This document shows, piece after piece, positions 37,498 through 46,548 of a DNA stretch of 64,000 bases. Source of the DNA: a virus. Each line of letters starts with the position of its first letter. The stretch's first letter is position 1. The stretch is taken from positions 186,001 to 250,000 of the IMG/VR virus record IMGVR_UViG_3300027899_000001; one strand, 5' to 3'. Under the pieces are notes generated by a model. It ran no database searches. It was not told where the DNA came from and saw nothing but the letters and a program-made list of their open reading frames with translations. The translations under genes and the position numbers were made by a program.

Positions 37498-38871
37498 ATG
37501 AATATGAAATTAATTAGAGAAAATATAATAAACGAAAAATTTAGAGAAGAATCTGATCCTATTAAAGATATGGGTATAGGAATGAAACGTATATATTATT
37601 CTTTTGCACCTCAAGAAACTCAATATATTTTATTACTTCGTTGTGAAAAAATGTCTGAAAAATTAGAAGATTTTTTCATACGTCATTCTTTTTTTTGGTA
37701 TAATAAGAATAATGCATGGGAATCATCTTGGGCATATCCAAAAGATAGATGTATAAGAGAAGCTTCAAAAATATTTAAACAAATAGAAAAACTTAAAACT
37801 TACAAAGTTGTATTAGACAGAGACGAAGAAGTCTTTTTTACAGTTCCTGGCTATAATGTAAATGAAGGTGTAGCAGATAAATATACGAGACAAGATCCAC
37901 ATTTATCTCGTGTTCCTGTAGAACATGAAGATTTTGAAAGAGGATATGAGGAAAAAGAAGCTGAAGGAAAACAAAAAGAAGATAGAGATAAAATTGTATA
38001 TAAGGTTAGTAATCATGTATACGTAATGAAAAATCCCACTTCTTTAGAAAAATTCTCTCCCGATTCACGTGCAATTGTAAATAAAAATGGAGATTTATAT
38101 GTTACTACATATAATGTTATGACTCATGATGAAATGGCTCGAAGATTGGAAAAATTAGGAGAATTAAAATATCAAGATAAATGGTGGCAAAAATCTCCAA
38201 CAGAATTTATCACTATTCAAAGAATGTATAAAGAAAATAAATTTGTATTAGGAGAATCTAATGAAGCTATTATGTATTATGTAGATGCTAGTAGAAGAGC
38301 GATATATAATATGCCTGATACTGTTGAATCTGCTAAAAAAGCATTTATACCTTTTCTTGAAAAAGCGAAAAAAGTAAATCCTCAATATCAATTTATTGAT
38401 AAATCTTTAGATGATTTACTTTATTATGCTCCACATCCTGTTAAAGAAAGTTTAATTAATGAGCCTAAATCAATTACACAAGCAGAAAAACAGTTAGCAA
38501 AAGATAGAGAAATGCCCGGACTTAATAAAAGAATATTAAAAACTATTAAAGATAGAGGTGGTGATATCGTCAAAATTTATGCTGTTAATGCAGATTATGT
38601 AAGAGATAAAAAACCAGGATTAAATTTCGATGGATTCACAGATGGAGGACATCATTATGTAACAAGCTTACCCGGATATAAAAAATGGATACCGGAAAAT
38701 GAAATTTGGATAGATGATGTATTTATGATGAAACCGAATGATTTACGAGCAATACTACAACATGAATTTACAGAAAGAAATCTAATGAAGTATAAACATT
38801 GGTCTTATGATAAGGCTCACGATTATGCAAATAAAAAAGAATCAGAATACAGAGAAAGAGTTAAAAAATAA
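37498..38871 (+). CDS. Tagged protein with putative HExxE metallopeptidase-like C-terminus (457 aa)
   Basis: The N-terminus (MNMKLIRENIINEKFREESD and following) carries the shared tag; the second ATG at 37504 would give the more typical MKLIREN start. The middle (about 110-300) is charged and of unknown fold. Residues about 360-405 include DGGHHYVTSLPGYKKW. Near the C-terminus H422-E423-x-x-E426 is followed by H441 in YDKAHDYANKKE; HExxE plus a downstream AH is reminiscent of zinc-binding phage domains, but activity is unproven. The gene ends one base into a terminator hairpin, closing the first part of the wedge region. The tag suggests virion packaging (inference). Confidence 0.6.
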   Translation: MNMKLIRENIINEKFREESDPIKDMGIGMKRIYYSFAPQETQYILLLRCEKMSEKLEDFFIRHSFFWYNKNNAWESSWAYPKDRCIREASKIFKQIEKLKTYKVVLDRDEEVFFTVPGYNVNEGVADKYTRQDPHLSRVPVEHEDFERGYEEKEAEGKQKEDRDKIVYKVSNHVYVMKNPTSLEKFSPDSRAIVNKNGDLYVTTYNVMTHDEMARRLEKLGELKYQDKWWQKSPTEFITIQRMYKENKFVLGESNEAIMYYVDASRRAIYNMPDTVESAKKAFIPFLEKAKKVNPQYQFIDKSLDDLLYYAPHPVKESLINEPKSITQAEKQLAKDREMPGLNKRILKTIKDRGGDIVKIYAVNADYVRDKKPGLNFDGFTDGGHHYVTSLPGYKKWIPENEIWIDDVFMMKPNDLRAILQHEFTERNLMKYKHWSYDKAHDYANKKESEYRERVKK

Positions 38872-38890
38872 GGGAGAATTTTTCTCCCTT
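38870..38890 (+). terminator. Rho-independent-type terminator hairpin
   Basis: AAGGGAGAA and TTCTCCCTT form a 9-bp stem with a 3-base loop, starting within the stop codon of the 457-aa gene and followed by TCGTTTTATA. Confidence 0.72.
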
Positions 38891-38905
38891 TCGTTTTATA
38901 GAAGA

Positions 38906-38918
38906 TATATAAAATAAA
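38906..38918 (+). promoter_or_regulatory. TATATAAAATAAA element (candidate late promoter)
   Basis: Exact match 9 bases upstream of the gp25-like gene and 15 bases after the terminator hairpin. It repeats the terminator-element-gene layout seen at 33920-33974. Confidence 0.55.
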
Positions 38919-38927
38919 AAGTATTTA

Positions 38928-39290
38928 ATGATAAAGGATATTTATATACGCTCTGTAGACGATCCCAATTTTCAATACGGTGTTTTAGAACATTCAGATG
39001 CAATAGAATCAATTATCGCAAAAATAAAAATGTTATTTGGAACTCGTCCTGGACAAGTAATGGGTGATATCGCATTTGGATTAGGTATAGAAGATTTAAT
39101 TTTTGAAACACGCGTAAATAAAATTCAATTAGAAGAAAAAATAAAATCCCAATTTGATATTTATATATCAGAAACAAAAGATTTTAAAATAACGCCTACA
39201 GTTTCATTTGGACGTGCTGATGGATATGATTATGCTATTATAGATGTTTTTGTAGATGATCAAAGATTGATAGGAATATTAGTTAAATAA
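38928..39290 (+). CDS. Baseplate wedge protein, gp25-like (120 aa)
   Basis: A 120-residue protein matching the T4 gp25/GpW baseplate family in length and pattern: an N-terminal DPNFQYGVLEHSDAIESII, then GTRPGQVMGDIAFGLGIEDL with the conserved G..mgd..fG segment, and a C-terminal YAIIDVFVDDQRLIGILV beta strand pair. gp25 lies at the inner baseplate and contacts the sheath, acting in sheath assembly and contraction. It begins a transcript behind a terminator and a TATATAAAATAAA element. Its stop overlaps the next ATG by one base (TAATG). The gp6-like gene lies 1 kb downstream, as expected for wedge genes. Family call is confident; no enzymatic role is implied. Confidence 0.8.
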   Translation: MIKDIYIRSVDDPNFQYGVLEHSDAIESIIAKIKMLFGTRPGQVMGDIAFGLGIEDLIFETRVNKIQLEEKIKSQFDIYISETKDFKITPTVSFGRADGYDYAIIDVFVDDQRLIGILVK

Positions 39291-39565
39291 TGAAAGCAAA
39301 AAGAGTATTTGAAAAATTTGAAGAAGGAACTGATCCTATTGATGATATGAACATAGGAAAGGTAGTATGTCCTTATTGTAAAGGCCATGGATATACAGAT
39401 GAACACGATCCTCTTTGTTATGATCCAAGAACAGGAGAACATGATTGTTATGGATGTCCTATACAAGTTCCATATGATTATTGCAATGGAACTGGAGAAA
39501 TATTAAAAAAGGATATTGCTAGACATCAAGCAGAAGAACAAAATTGGGACGATTTGCCCTTTTAA
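39290..39565 (+). CDS. Tagged DnaJ-type zinc-finger-like protein (91 aa)
   Basis: A diverged tag, VFEKFEEGTDPIDDMNIG, occupies residues 6-23. The remainder holds Cys27-x-x-Cys30-K-G-H-G, Cys43, Cys53-x-x-Cys56 and Cys65-N-G-T-G, recalling the CxxCxGxG repeats of DnaJ zinc fingers, though the last pair has only one cysteine. It could bind zinc and unfolded or partner protein. The start overlaps the gp25-like stop by one base, so it is co-translated with a baseplate gene although it does not look structural. VFE fits the [ILV]-x-E cleavage rule. Function is inferred; no J-domain is present. Confidence 0.65.
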   Translation: MKAKRVFEKFEEGTDPIDDMNIGKVVCPYCKGHGYTDEHDPLCYDPRTGEHDCYGCPIQVPYDYCNGTGEILKKDIARHQAEEQNWDDLPF

Positions 39566-39581
39566 AAATAAAATATAAAAA

Positions 39582-40286
39582 ATGGAATATTTTGTATATA
39601 TAACAACCAATTTAATTAACGGAAAACAATATGTTGGAGAACATTCAACTGATAACTTAAAAAAAGATAAGTATTTAGGAAGCGGTAATTTTACAAACGC
39701 AAAAAAGAAATATGGAATACATAATTTTGAAAGAAAAATTCTTGAGTTTTTTCCAACAAAACAAGAAGCATTTGCTGCTCAAGCAAAATATATAATTGAA
39801 TTTAATACATTAGTTCCTAATGGATATAATATAAGCCCAACTGGTGGATGGGGAGCTAGTGGGTGTATTTCAAAGGAAGGAAGATTAAGAATAAGTAAAG
39901 CTAATAAAGGTCATAAAAGATGGTTAGGAAAAACTCATACTGAAGAATCAAAAAAGAGAATGAGTAAATCACACGAAGGAATATTACACACAAAAGAAGC
40001 TAAACAAAAAATAAGTAATTCTACCTCAGGAGAAAAAAATGGAATGTATGGAAAACATCATAATGAAGAAACAAAACAAAAAATAAGAAAAAAGGCTGAA
40101 GGACAAATATGGCCAGAGGAAAGAAAAAAAAGAGTAAGTGAAAAAAATAAAGGAAGAAAATATATAGGTGAATTATATGAAATGAGATATAAAAAAATAG
40201 AATGTCTATACTGTAAAACATTAGTAGATAAAGCTAATTATTCAAGATGGCATGGAGAAAATTGTAAAAAGAAAATAAAAATATAA
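39582..40286 (+). CDS. GIY-YIG homing endonuclease with NUMOD3 repeats (234 aa)
   Basis: Residues 1-85 form a GIY-YIG nuclease domain: FVYITTNLINGKQYVG carries the paired Tyr motifs, followed by a YLGSG segment and a KKYGIHNFERKIL region with the expected basic residues. Residues about 95-180 hold several NUMOD3-type DNA-binding repeats (GKTHTEESKKRMSKSHEG, MYGKHHNEETKQKI). The C-terminus has CLYC...H...C, a possible zinc finger. Such free-standing T4 Seg-type enzymes cut intronless alleles of neighbouring genes and spread by repair. It is inserted between the zinc-finger gene and the gp6-like wedge gene, with 16- and 1-base gaps. Very confident family call; activity not tested. Confidence 0.9.
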   Translation: MEYFVYITTNLINGKQYVGEHSTDNLKKDKYLGSGNFTNAKKKYGIHNFERKILEFFPTKQEAFAAQAKYIIEFNTLVPNGYNISPTGGWGASGCISKEGRLRISKANKGHKRWLGKTHTEESKKRMSKSHEGILHTKEAKQKISNSTSGEKNGMYGKHHNEETKQKIRKKAEGQIWPEERKKRVSEKNKGRKYIGELYEMRYKKIECLYCKTLVDKANYSRWHGENCKKKIKI

Positions 40287-40287
40287 T

Positions 40288-42186
40288 ATGGAATTATTTC
40301 AGACTACTCGCGTGAGAATGTCAGAGCTTTATCAAGATGCTCTTACATTTATCACAAATACCTATGGAGACCTTGGACAATATTTCACAATGGCTTCTCC
40401 TATGGGACAATTACTTCAAGTAATTCTTCATTATGGAAGAATGATTTTATTTTATGTTGAAGATTCTGTAACTGAATTAAACATTAAAACTGCATCAAGA
40501 CCACAAAGTATAAAAGGTCTTGCAAGTTTAACTGGTCATAATCCTTCAAGAGCTATGGCAGCAAGAGGAACATTAACATTATCATATAATGGTTCTAAAC
40601 TTCCTACATATGCAAATGTAATTTCTATTCTTAATTATACTCAACTTACAAATAGTCAAAATGGCTTAACATATACTATTATTCTTCCGGGACAAGAAAC
40701 ACGATTAGATTTAACAAATATTACAAATTATATTGAAGTTAATATCGTTCAAGGAAAAATAGAATTTCAACAAGCAACTGGAACAGGAGATGCATTACAA
40801 TCATTTAATTTTCAAAATAAAAAGGGTGCATTTATTGATAATTATTACGTAAATGTTTATGTTGATGGAGTTAAATGGGCTATTGTAGATTCTATTTTAG
40901 ACATGACTATACAACAACCTGCAGTTATGGTTAAAACAGGACAAACAGGAGGAATAGACATTTTCTTTGGAAATGGTTATAACGGTGCTGCTCCAAGAAT
41001 GGGTTCAACTATATTAGTTGAACATCTTATTACTGATGGAGAAACTGGAAATATAAACAGTATGACTACTCCTACTACAAATATATGGAAATTTATAACT
41101 AAAGGATATGCACTTAATGGAGAAGAAATTGATATTAATAAATATGTTTCAATTGCAATAAAAAATGATATAATGTTTGGTGCTCAAGAAGAACCGCTTT
41201 ATCTAACAAGATTATTAGCTCCAAATATGTCAAGGAGTTTTGTTCTTGCAAACACAAACAATTATATTTATTTTCTTAGAAGATTAAATATGTTTACTGT
41301 TATAGATGCTATTCCTGGGTTTGCAACATTTGAAGATCAATATACGCTGGACAAATATAATCAAGCTCAAACAACATATGAAAAAATAAGTACAGAATAT
41401 AGAAATTTAACTGCAACATACGGAGTAACTTCAACACAAGCAACTGCTAAAAAAGTTGAATTAGATAATGCTCAACAACAATTATATACTTATCAAGCAG
41501 CACTTGAAAAACAAAAACAAGATGATAATACAGTTTACTTATTTTTAGTTCCTGATATAAATAAAAGAATACAACCCGGAGAAAATTATTATAATTGTAA
41601 TATGGCTGCATTTTCATTATCAGATGGAGAAAAATTAGCAATATTAGATTTAATAGAACAAAGTGGTCAAAGAATTTTAACAGTTGATAATGTAATATTA
41701 GATTTACAATTTCCAAGATTCACTTTAAATATGTCTCTTATATTATGGGAAGGAGCTTCTTTTGATACCGTAAGACAAAATATTATTTCAGCAACTTCTG
41801 ATTATTTTTTACAAAATACAAGAAGAGACAGAATTCCTGTTTCTGATTTAGTAAGAATTATTGAAGGATTAGATGGAGTGGATTCTGTAAATGTATGGTT
41901 TGATGCAGCAAAAGAAAATTTTGATAAAGTATATAAAAATCATTATGGAATTGATGATTATGGTGATATTATTCTTGAAAGATATGTTAAAGATGCATTT
42001 GGAAATGAAGTGTCTATAAAAGATGTATATCCTATTATTAGAGGAGGGTTTGAAAATGTATCTGGCGTATTTTACGAAGATAGTTTAACAAAAAATAAAT
42101 TATCATCATTAAATATTCAAGTTAGAGGCTATACAGCCAAAAACTTAAATTCAGAACATAATATAGCAATTGTTAATAATCTATGA
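40288..42186 (+). CDS. Baseplate wedge protein, gp6 / baseplate J-like (632 aa)
   Basis: The N-terminal 130 residues show the J-family pattern: ASPMGQLLQVILHYGRMILF, then DSVTELNIKTASRPQSIKGL and ASLTGHNPSRAMAARGT. The C-terminal part has the conserved IPVSDLVRIIEGLDGVDSVN typical of gp6 wedge proteins. T4 gp6 is 660 aa, close to the 632 here. gp6 dimerises to form the ring around the hub that changes shape at contraction. An internal helical, Gln-rich segment (about residues 355-410) may be a coiled-coil insertion. It is separated from the homing endonuclease by one base and overlaps the next, tagged gene by four bases. Highly likely call. Confidence 0.8.
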   Translation: MELFQTTRVRMSELYQDALTFITNTYGDLGQYFTMASPMGQLLQVILHYGRMILFYVEDSVTELNIKTASRPQSIKGLASLTGHNPSRAMAARGTLTLSYNGSKLPTYANVISILNYTQLTNSQNGLTYTIILPGQETRLDLTNITNYIEVNIVQGKIEFQQATGTGDALQSFNFQNKKGAFIDNYYVNVYVDGVKWAIVDSILDMTIQQPAVMVKTGQTGGIDIFFGNGYNGAAPRMGSTILVEHLITDGETGNINSMTTPTTNIWKFITKGYALNGEEIDINKYVSIAIKNDIMFGAQEEPLYLTRLLAPNMSRSFVLANTNNYIYFLRRLNMFTVIDAIPGFATFEDQYTLDKYNQAQTTYEKISTEYRNLTATYGVTSTQATAKKVELDNAQQQLYTYQAALEKQKQDDNTVYLFLVPDINKRIQPGENYYNCNMAAFSLSDGEKLAILDLIEQSGQRILTVDNVILDLQFPRFTLNMSLILWEGASFDTVRQNIISATSDYFLQNTRRDRIPVSDLVRIIEGLDGVDSVNVWFDAAKENFDKVYKNHYGIDDYGDIILERYVKDAFGNEVSIKDVYPIIRGGFENVSGVFYEDSLTKNKLSSLNIQVRGYTAKNLNSEHNIAIVNNL

Positions 42187-42662
42187 AACTAGTTAGAGAA
42201 CATATAAACGAAAAATTTACAGAAAATACTGATTCTATTTGGGATATGGAAATAGGCTTGCCTAAGACAATGAATAATATTATAGAAAAGATATTAGACT
42301 TAGATATGCAAGAAAAATTAATTGAAAGTGGTACTACTAATAAAGGAAATATAAATCATATTATTGTAAGTAAAGGCAATCTTATAATTAGATATTATAG
42401 TAATCCATTTAAAAAAGGAGAAACACTAAAACAAAAAATACGAATAAGAAAACAATATTATATAGATCTTATAAAAAGAGCTGGTATTAGTGACATGGTA
42501 GAGAAGGGCATAGATACTCCTTTAAGATATAGAATAACTTTTAAGATAAAACAACCTTATATTAGATTTTTTCCAGAAGGATATGACTATGATGAACTAG
42601 ATTATGACTACTTTAAAAATGGCAATATAAGAACATATAAAAGTAAATATACAGGAGAATAG
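42183..42662 (+). CDS. Tagged small basic protein of unknown function (159 aa)
   Basis: Starts MKLVREHINEKFTENTDSIW and continues DMEIG, a somewhat diverged copy of the shared tag. The remaining 135 residues are basic in the centre (KKGETLKQKIRIRKQYYIDL) and acidic-aromatic near the end (YDYDELDYDYF). No family was recognised. The ATG overlaps the gp6-like stop by four bases (ATGA), so it is translated with a baseplate gene, yet it does not resemble a structural subunit. INE matches the [ILV]-x-E cleavage rule after residue 10. A virion-delivered cargo is the hypothesis; nothing shows its activity. Confidence 0.65.
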   Translation: MKLVREHINEKFTENTDSIWDMEIGLPKTMNNIIEKILDLDMQEKLIESGTTNKGNINHIIVSKGNLIIRYYSNPFKKGETLKQKIRIRKQYYIDLIKRAGISDMVEKGIDTPLRYRITFKIKQPYIRFFPEGYDYDELDYDYFKNGNIRTYKSKYTGE

Positions 42663-42667
42663 TAATT

Positions 42668-42934
42668 ATGGCAGAAAGAAGAAAATTATATACGATAAGA
42701 CCATCTTATTTATATCAAGCAAAACATCATAGTGATGTATTTTTAAATCTTGGTTATAAATACAGGGGTAACATTCTTAAAAATGGAACCTCTCCGGAAT
42801 TGTATGCCAACCCTTTACAAGTGGGCATGTTAAGTACAATTGAGGGATTTCTTAATTTTTTAGTTGAACAAGCAAAATATGTTAAAAAATGGTTTTCGAT
42901 CGCGCATGACAAAAACACGACAAATATAAATTAA
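42668..42934 (+). CDS. Small baseplate or tail protein (88 aa)
   Basis: An 88-residue protein lying between the tagged 159-aa gene (5-base gap) and the 1202-aa wedge candidate (4-base gap). An AGGAGA lies about 12 bases upstream of the ATG, one of few purine-rich sites here. The sequence (TIRPSYLYQAKHHSDVFLNL, then NGTSPELYANPLQVGML) is soluble with no cysteines or repeats. Small linker proteins between wedge subunits are common in T4-type baseplates; the assignment is by position. Confidence 0.55.
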   Translation: MAERRKLYTIRPSYLYQAKHHSDVFLNLGYKYRGNILKNGTSPELYANPLQVGMLSTIEGFLNFLVEQAKYVKKWFSIAHDKNTTNIN

Positions 42935-42938
42935 ATCG

Positions 42939-45900
42939 ATGAATTTATCACAGTGGAAAATATATGATAAGGCTGGTGACTACATCAATTGGACGCCTGC
43001 TTCTAATATAAAATTAAGTTTTAACTCAGCTACAGGCATAGGTGCAGAGGGGTACCTAGTTACCGATCCTAGCGGATTTGCTATATATGCAAAAATAACT
43101 GATGGTGGATATTTGTATGATGATGTTATAACAGCTTATTATACATACGCGTTTAGCACTGGCGGAGAAATATTATTAACGCCTACAGATGCATCTATAT
43201 TAACCACAGATGTTTCGATATTTAGTCCTGATGGAATGAATACTAAAAGTATTAGTGGTCTTGCATTGGATCTAGATGCTAGTTTTTCTTATCCCTCTGT
43301 TACTTATGCTGCAGCTATTTTCTTAAAACCCATTTCAGTAGGATTAGTCGAAACAGAAACTCTTTATATTTTCCAAGAAATTGCAACTGATACATATATA
43401 CGCCCATATGATGCAAGCAACTCCACTATATTATTTAGATTCGAAGGAGATGATGTAGAAATTCAATTTTTTACAGTAGATGAAGATACAACAGAAATAA
43501 CTTGGACACGTCAATTACAATTTGATTTATCATTATACACTTTAGATACTCCTATAACTCTTAATATAGGATTTAGAGCAGAAACTGAAGGAGTATTTGA
43601 AAGAATATTAAGAGCATATCATAAAGTTGGAGATGAATATTTTATTTTAGCTGATATTCTTGTTAATGCCGAATCAGTTGGAGAAGATGAAAGATTTAGA
43701 ACACTTATAACAAACTTTGGTCTTCCAGATCCAAAAGATATTCCACAAATTTTTAAGGAAACAGATATTAACGAAGATTTGCCCGATTGGGATGTTCTTA
43801 ATTATAAATCAAAACATCTTATACTTGAGTATGATCAAATAATGCCATATATAGGAACCTATAAAGCGTTAATAAATGCAATTAAATGGCTGGGCTATGA
43901 TGATATTTATGTGCGTGAATGGTTTAAAAACGTTAAAGATAATACTAAATTATCTGTAATTGTTTCTTATGATGCTAAAGATAGAACACAAACAATGTTA
44001 AGATTTGATGCTAATCAAAGAAAAACACTTAAAAAATTAAATCAATTATCTTTAGTTTATTGTTTAACACGCGAAACAGGAGAAATAGATGATTGGGGAA
44101 CACCATTAACTGAAAATTGTTATTCTTATAACATTAAAGAGGTGTTTATAAAATTAATGGCATTAAAACAATGGCTAGAAAGAAATATTATAGGAATAAA
44201 TTGTAGAATAGTAGATCTTACCGGTGAAGGCGTTTATTTTGAAAGAATACAAAATCTTATTTATACAACTGATAATATTGGATTTGAATATAATGTTTCA
44301 CAAACATTAACTCCATATGGACCAGATCATGATAGTGAATTAGTAACTGGAGATGCCAGTGTAAGATTAACATTTTTAGAATTAACTAATACAGCTGTAC
44401 AGGATCTTAAATATCGATTTATAGATATGGCAGAAACTGCTTGGAATCCAAATGATCCAAATATATATTATTCTTTAGATGATCCATCATATCTAGCAGA
44501 TCCAAGTAGCTTTTTAATTATGGGAGCAACTTTTGATTATCCCTTTGTTAACATTGCTGATATTATGTATAAATTATCAGTTCAAAAGGAATTAGGCGGT
44601 GTTATAGGAGAAACTCTTGTTACAAATCCATTATTTGTTTATGAAAATGAAATTAGATTTTATAATACATACGACACATCTTCTATATTTTATGATGTTT
44701 CAACTGATTTAACAATTTTACTTGAAAAAGCATATTTAAGAGATCCAAGTATTGATGAATGGGTTAATTCAATTGCATATACTATTTATCACGAACCTTC
44801 TAATTATTATGATTATGTTTTAGAAACATCAGCAGGTTTTAAAACATATACTAGTGGATATGTTACATTTACTCCTGATACATCAGCAAAATTACAATAT
44901 GCAGTAGATTCTAATTATAAAGTTCCTTTATTAACTTTTCAATATTTTAGTTATACAGATGCTAGTGGATATAATCAAAATTTTGGAGATAAAGAATATA
45001 TTCTTGATATTGTAGATGGAAAAATTTATATGAATTCAGGAATAACAGATAGTTCTGATAATTTAGAAATGTATATCAATTTTAATTATGATACAAGTTT
45101 AATAGAACAACAAATTACTGTTAATGCTGTTTATCAATCTCCTCGAATGAGACTTTTTCAAGTAGACCCGAGTATATATTATTGGGCAGATCCTTCAGGA
45201 TTATCAGGAGGAAACGACCCGAGTATTTATATTATTGATAATAGTATTTATACATTTAATATTCATCATATTGGAGATTATAATATTGATATGTATGCGT
45301 GGGATTCATATAATACAATGATGTATAATCCTGCAAGAGAACCGTATCCAGTATGGGTTAAATATCCTACAATATATTTCTTAGTAGATAATTCAAGTTA
45401 TATGGGATATGATGTTAGTAAATATATGTCCTATTGGGAAGTAAGTACATTAATATCTAATCATCCATTTCCTATTTATGATAGAGATATTCCATTACAA
45501 GGATTACAATTTTTAATTGATGCGAGTGGAAATCCATATATAGAAGTTCCTTCTATCACATATTTTCAAGATGTGCCAGAACCTAATTCATATAATAGAT
45601 TTTTTAATTTAACTGAAAGAGTTGTATCGATATCAGGAACTTCTCTTGTGATAGATGATGATTTTCAAAAATTTTATACAGGTGATAACATTGCAATCGT
45701 TAAATTTGATAAAGGAAAATATGCATTAATATCTGAAGTAAGTTCTAATATACTTACATCAAGTTATTTACCAACATCTAATCCAACATTAATTACAGTT
45801 GATAATATACCCGCTGATTTTATAATAGATCCTTCAACAGATATTTACATTCTAAACGATACATATAGATATGTAACAAATTCAAGTAATAATAATAATA

Positions 45901-46547
45901 ATTTTATAACAGATGTAAGCGGCTATATATTTCAAGTAAATCAAGCAGTAGGAGTAATTGTATCTGATGGAATTACTGGTTATTCTTGGGGATCTACATA
46001 TAGAGTTATTGATGTTAGTGGAGTTACTCATAGATTTAAAGATACTATTCCTGATTTTTTCCTTGATGATCCTAGTAGATATACTATTACTGTTAAACAT
46101 GCTTTTTCAACATATTCAGAATTTACTGCTCCTACATATTTTGCATCAGAATCAGATAACAAATTTAGCGTTTATTTAAAAACTTCATATTGTCAAGAAT
46201 ATTATGTAGACAACACATTTGTTTATATGAATAATATTTTTGATCATGATCATATAAATTTTCAGTGGTATGATCCTTCTTTAGATTTAGTAAACAGCGA
46301 ATTTTATTATTATAAAAAACCTATTTGGGTTGATACTGGTACACTAGTTATTTTAAGAGCTGAATATGATCCAAGTAATTATATGTTAGATCAAAAAAAT
46401 ATTTGGACAGCCAGATTCAATGATAATGATGCAGTATATTTTAAAGTTTATAATGAAAGTGTGCCTATATTATTTGGATTTACTACACACTTTAAGATAA
46501 ATGTTGAAAGTTATGATAAATATGGAAATATAAGTAAGACAGAATAA
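42939..46547 (+). CDS. Large baseplate wedge protein (1202 aa)
   Basis: The position directly after the gp6-like and an 88-aa gene, the length (T4 gp7 is 1032 aa) and the composition suggest a gp7-like or peripheral wedge protein, but no motif proves this. An internal segment with GTYKALINAIKWLGYDDIYV and REWFKNVKD (about residues 300-340) looks like a compact helical motif seen in large phage baseplate proteins. The C-terminal two thirds are beta-rich and full of Asp-x-Ser tripeptides (DPS, DVS, DAS), in groups such as VDPSIYYWADPSG. It ends one base before the next gene (TAATATG). Confidence 0.65.
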   Translation: MNLSQWKIYDKAGDYINWTPASNIKLSFNSATGIGAEGYLVTDPSGFAIYAKITDGGYLYDDVITAYYTYAFSTGGEILLTPTDASILTTDVSIFSPDGMNTKSISGLALDLDASFSYPSVTYAAAIFLKPISVGLVETETLYIFQEIATDTYIRPYDASNSTILFRFEGDDVEIQFFTVDEDTTEITWTRQLQFDLSLYTLDTPITLNIGFRAETEGVFERILRAYHKVGDEYFILADILVNAESVGEDERFRTLITNFGLPDPKDIPQIFKETDINEDLPDWDVLNYKSKHLILEYDQIMPYIGTYKALINAIKWLGYDDIYVREWFKNVKDNTKLSVIVSYDAKDRTQTMLRFDANQRKTLKKLNQLSLVYCLTRETGEIDDWGTPLTENCYSYNIKEVFIKLMALKQWLERNIIGINCRIVDLTGEGVYFERIQNLIYTTDNIGFEYNVSQTLTPYGPDHDSELVTGDASVRLTFLELTNTAVQDLKYRFIDMAETAWNPNDPNIYYSLDDPSYLADPSSFLIMGATFDYPFVNIADIMYKLSVQKELGGVIGETLVTNPLFVYENEIRFYNTYDTSSIFYDVSTDLTILLEKAYLRDPSIDEWVNSIAYTIYHEPSNYYDYVLETSAGFKTYTSGYVTFTPDTSAKLQYAVDSNYKVPLLTFQYFSYTDASGYNQNFGDKEYILDIVDGKIYMNSGITDSSDNLEMYINFNYDTSLIEQQITVNAVYQSPRMRLFQVDPSIYYWADPSGLSGGNDPSIYIIDNSIYTFNIHHIGDYNIDMYAWDSYNTMMYNPAREPYPVWVKYPTIYFLVDNSSYMGYDVSKYMSYWEVSTLISNHPFPIYDRDIPLQGLQFLIDASGNPYIEVPSITYFQDVPEPNSYNRFFNLTERVVSISGTSLVIDDDFQKFYTGDNIAIVKFDKGKYALISEVSSNILTSSYLPTSNPTLITVDNIPADFIIDPSTDIYILNDTYRYVTNSSNNNNNFITDVSGYIFQVNQAVGVIVSDGITGYSWGSTYRVIDVSGVTHRFKDTIPDFFLDDPSRYTITVKHAFSTYSEFTAPTYFASESDNKFSVYLKTSYCQEYYVDNTFVYMNNIFDHDHINFQWYDPSLDLVNSEFYYYKKPIWVDTGTLVILRAEYDPSNYMLDQKNIWTARFNDNDAVYFKVYNESVPILFGFTTHFKINVESYDKYGNISKTE

Positions 46548-46548
46548 T

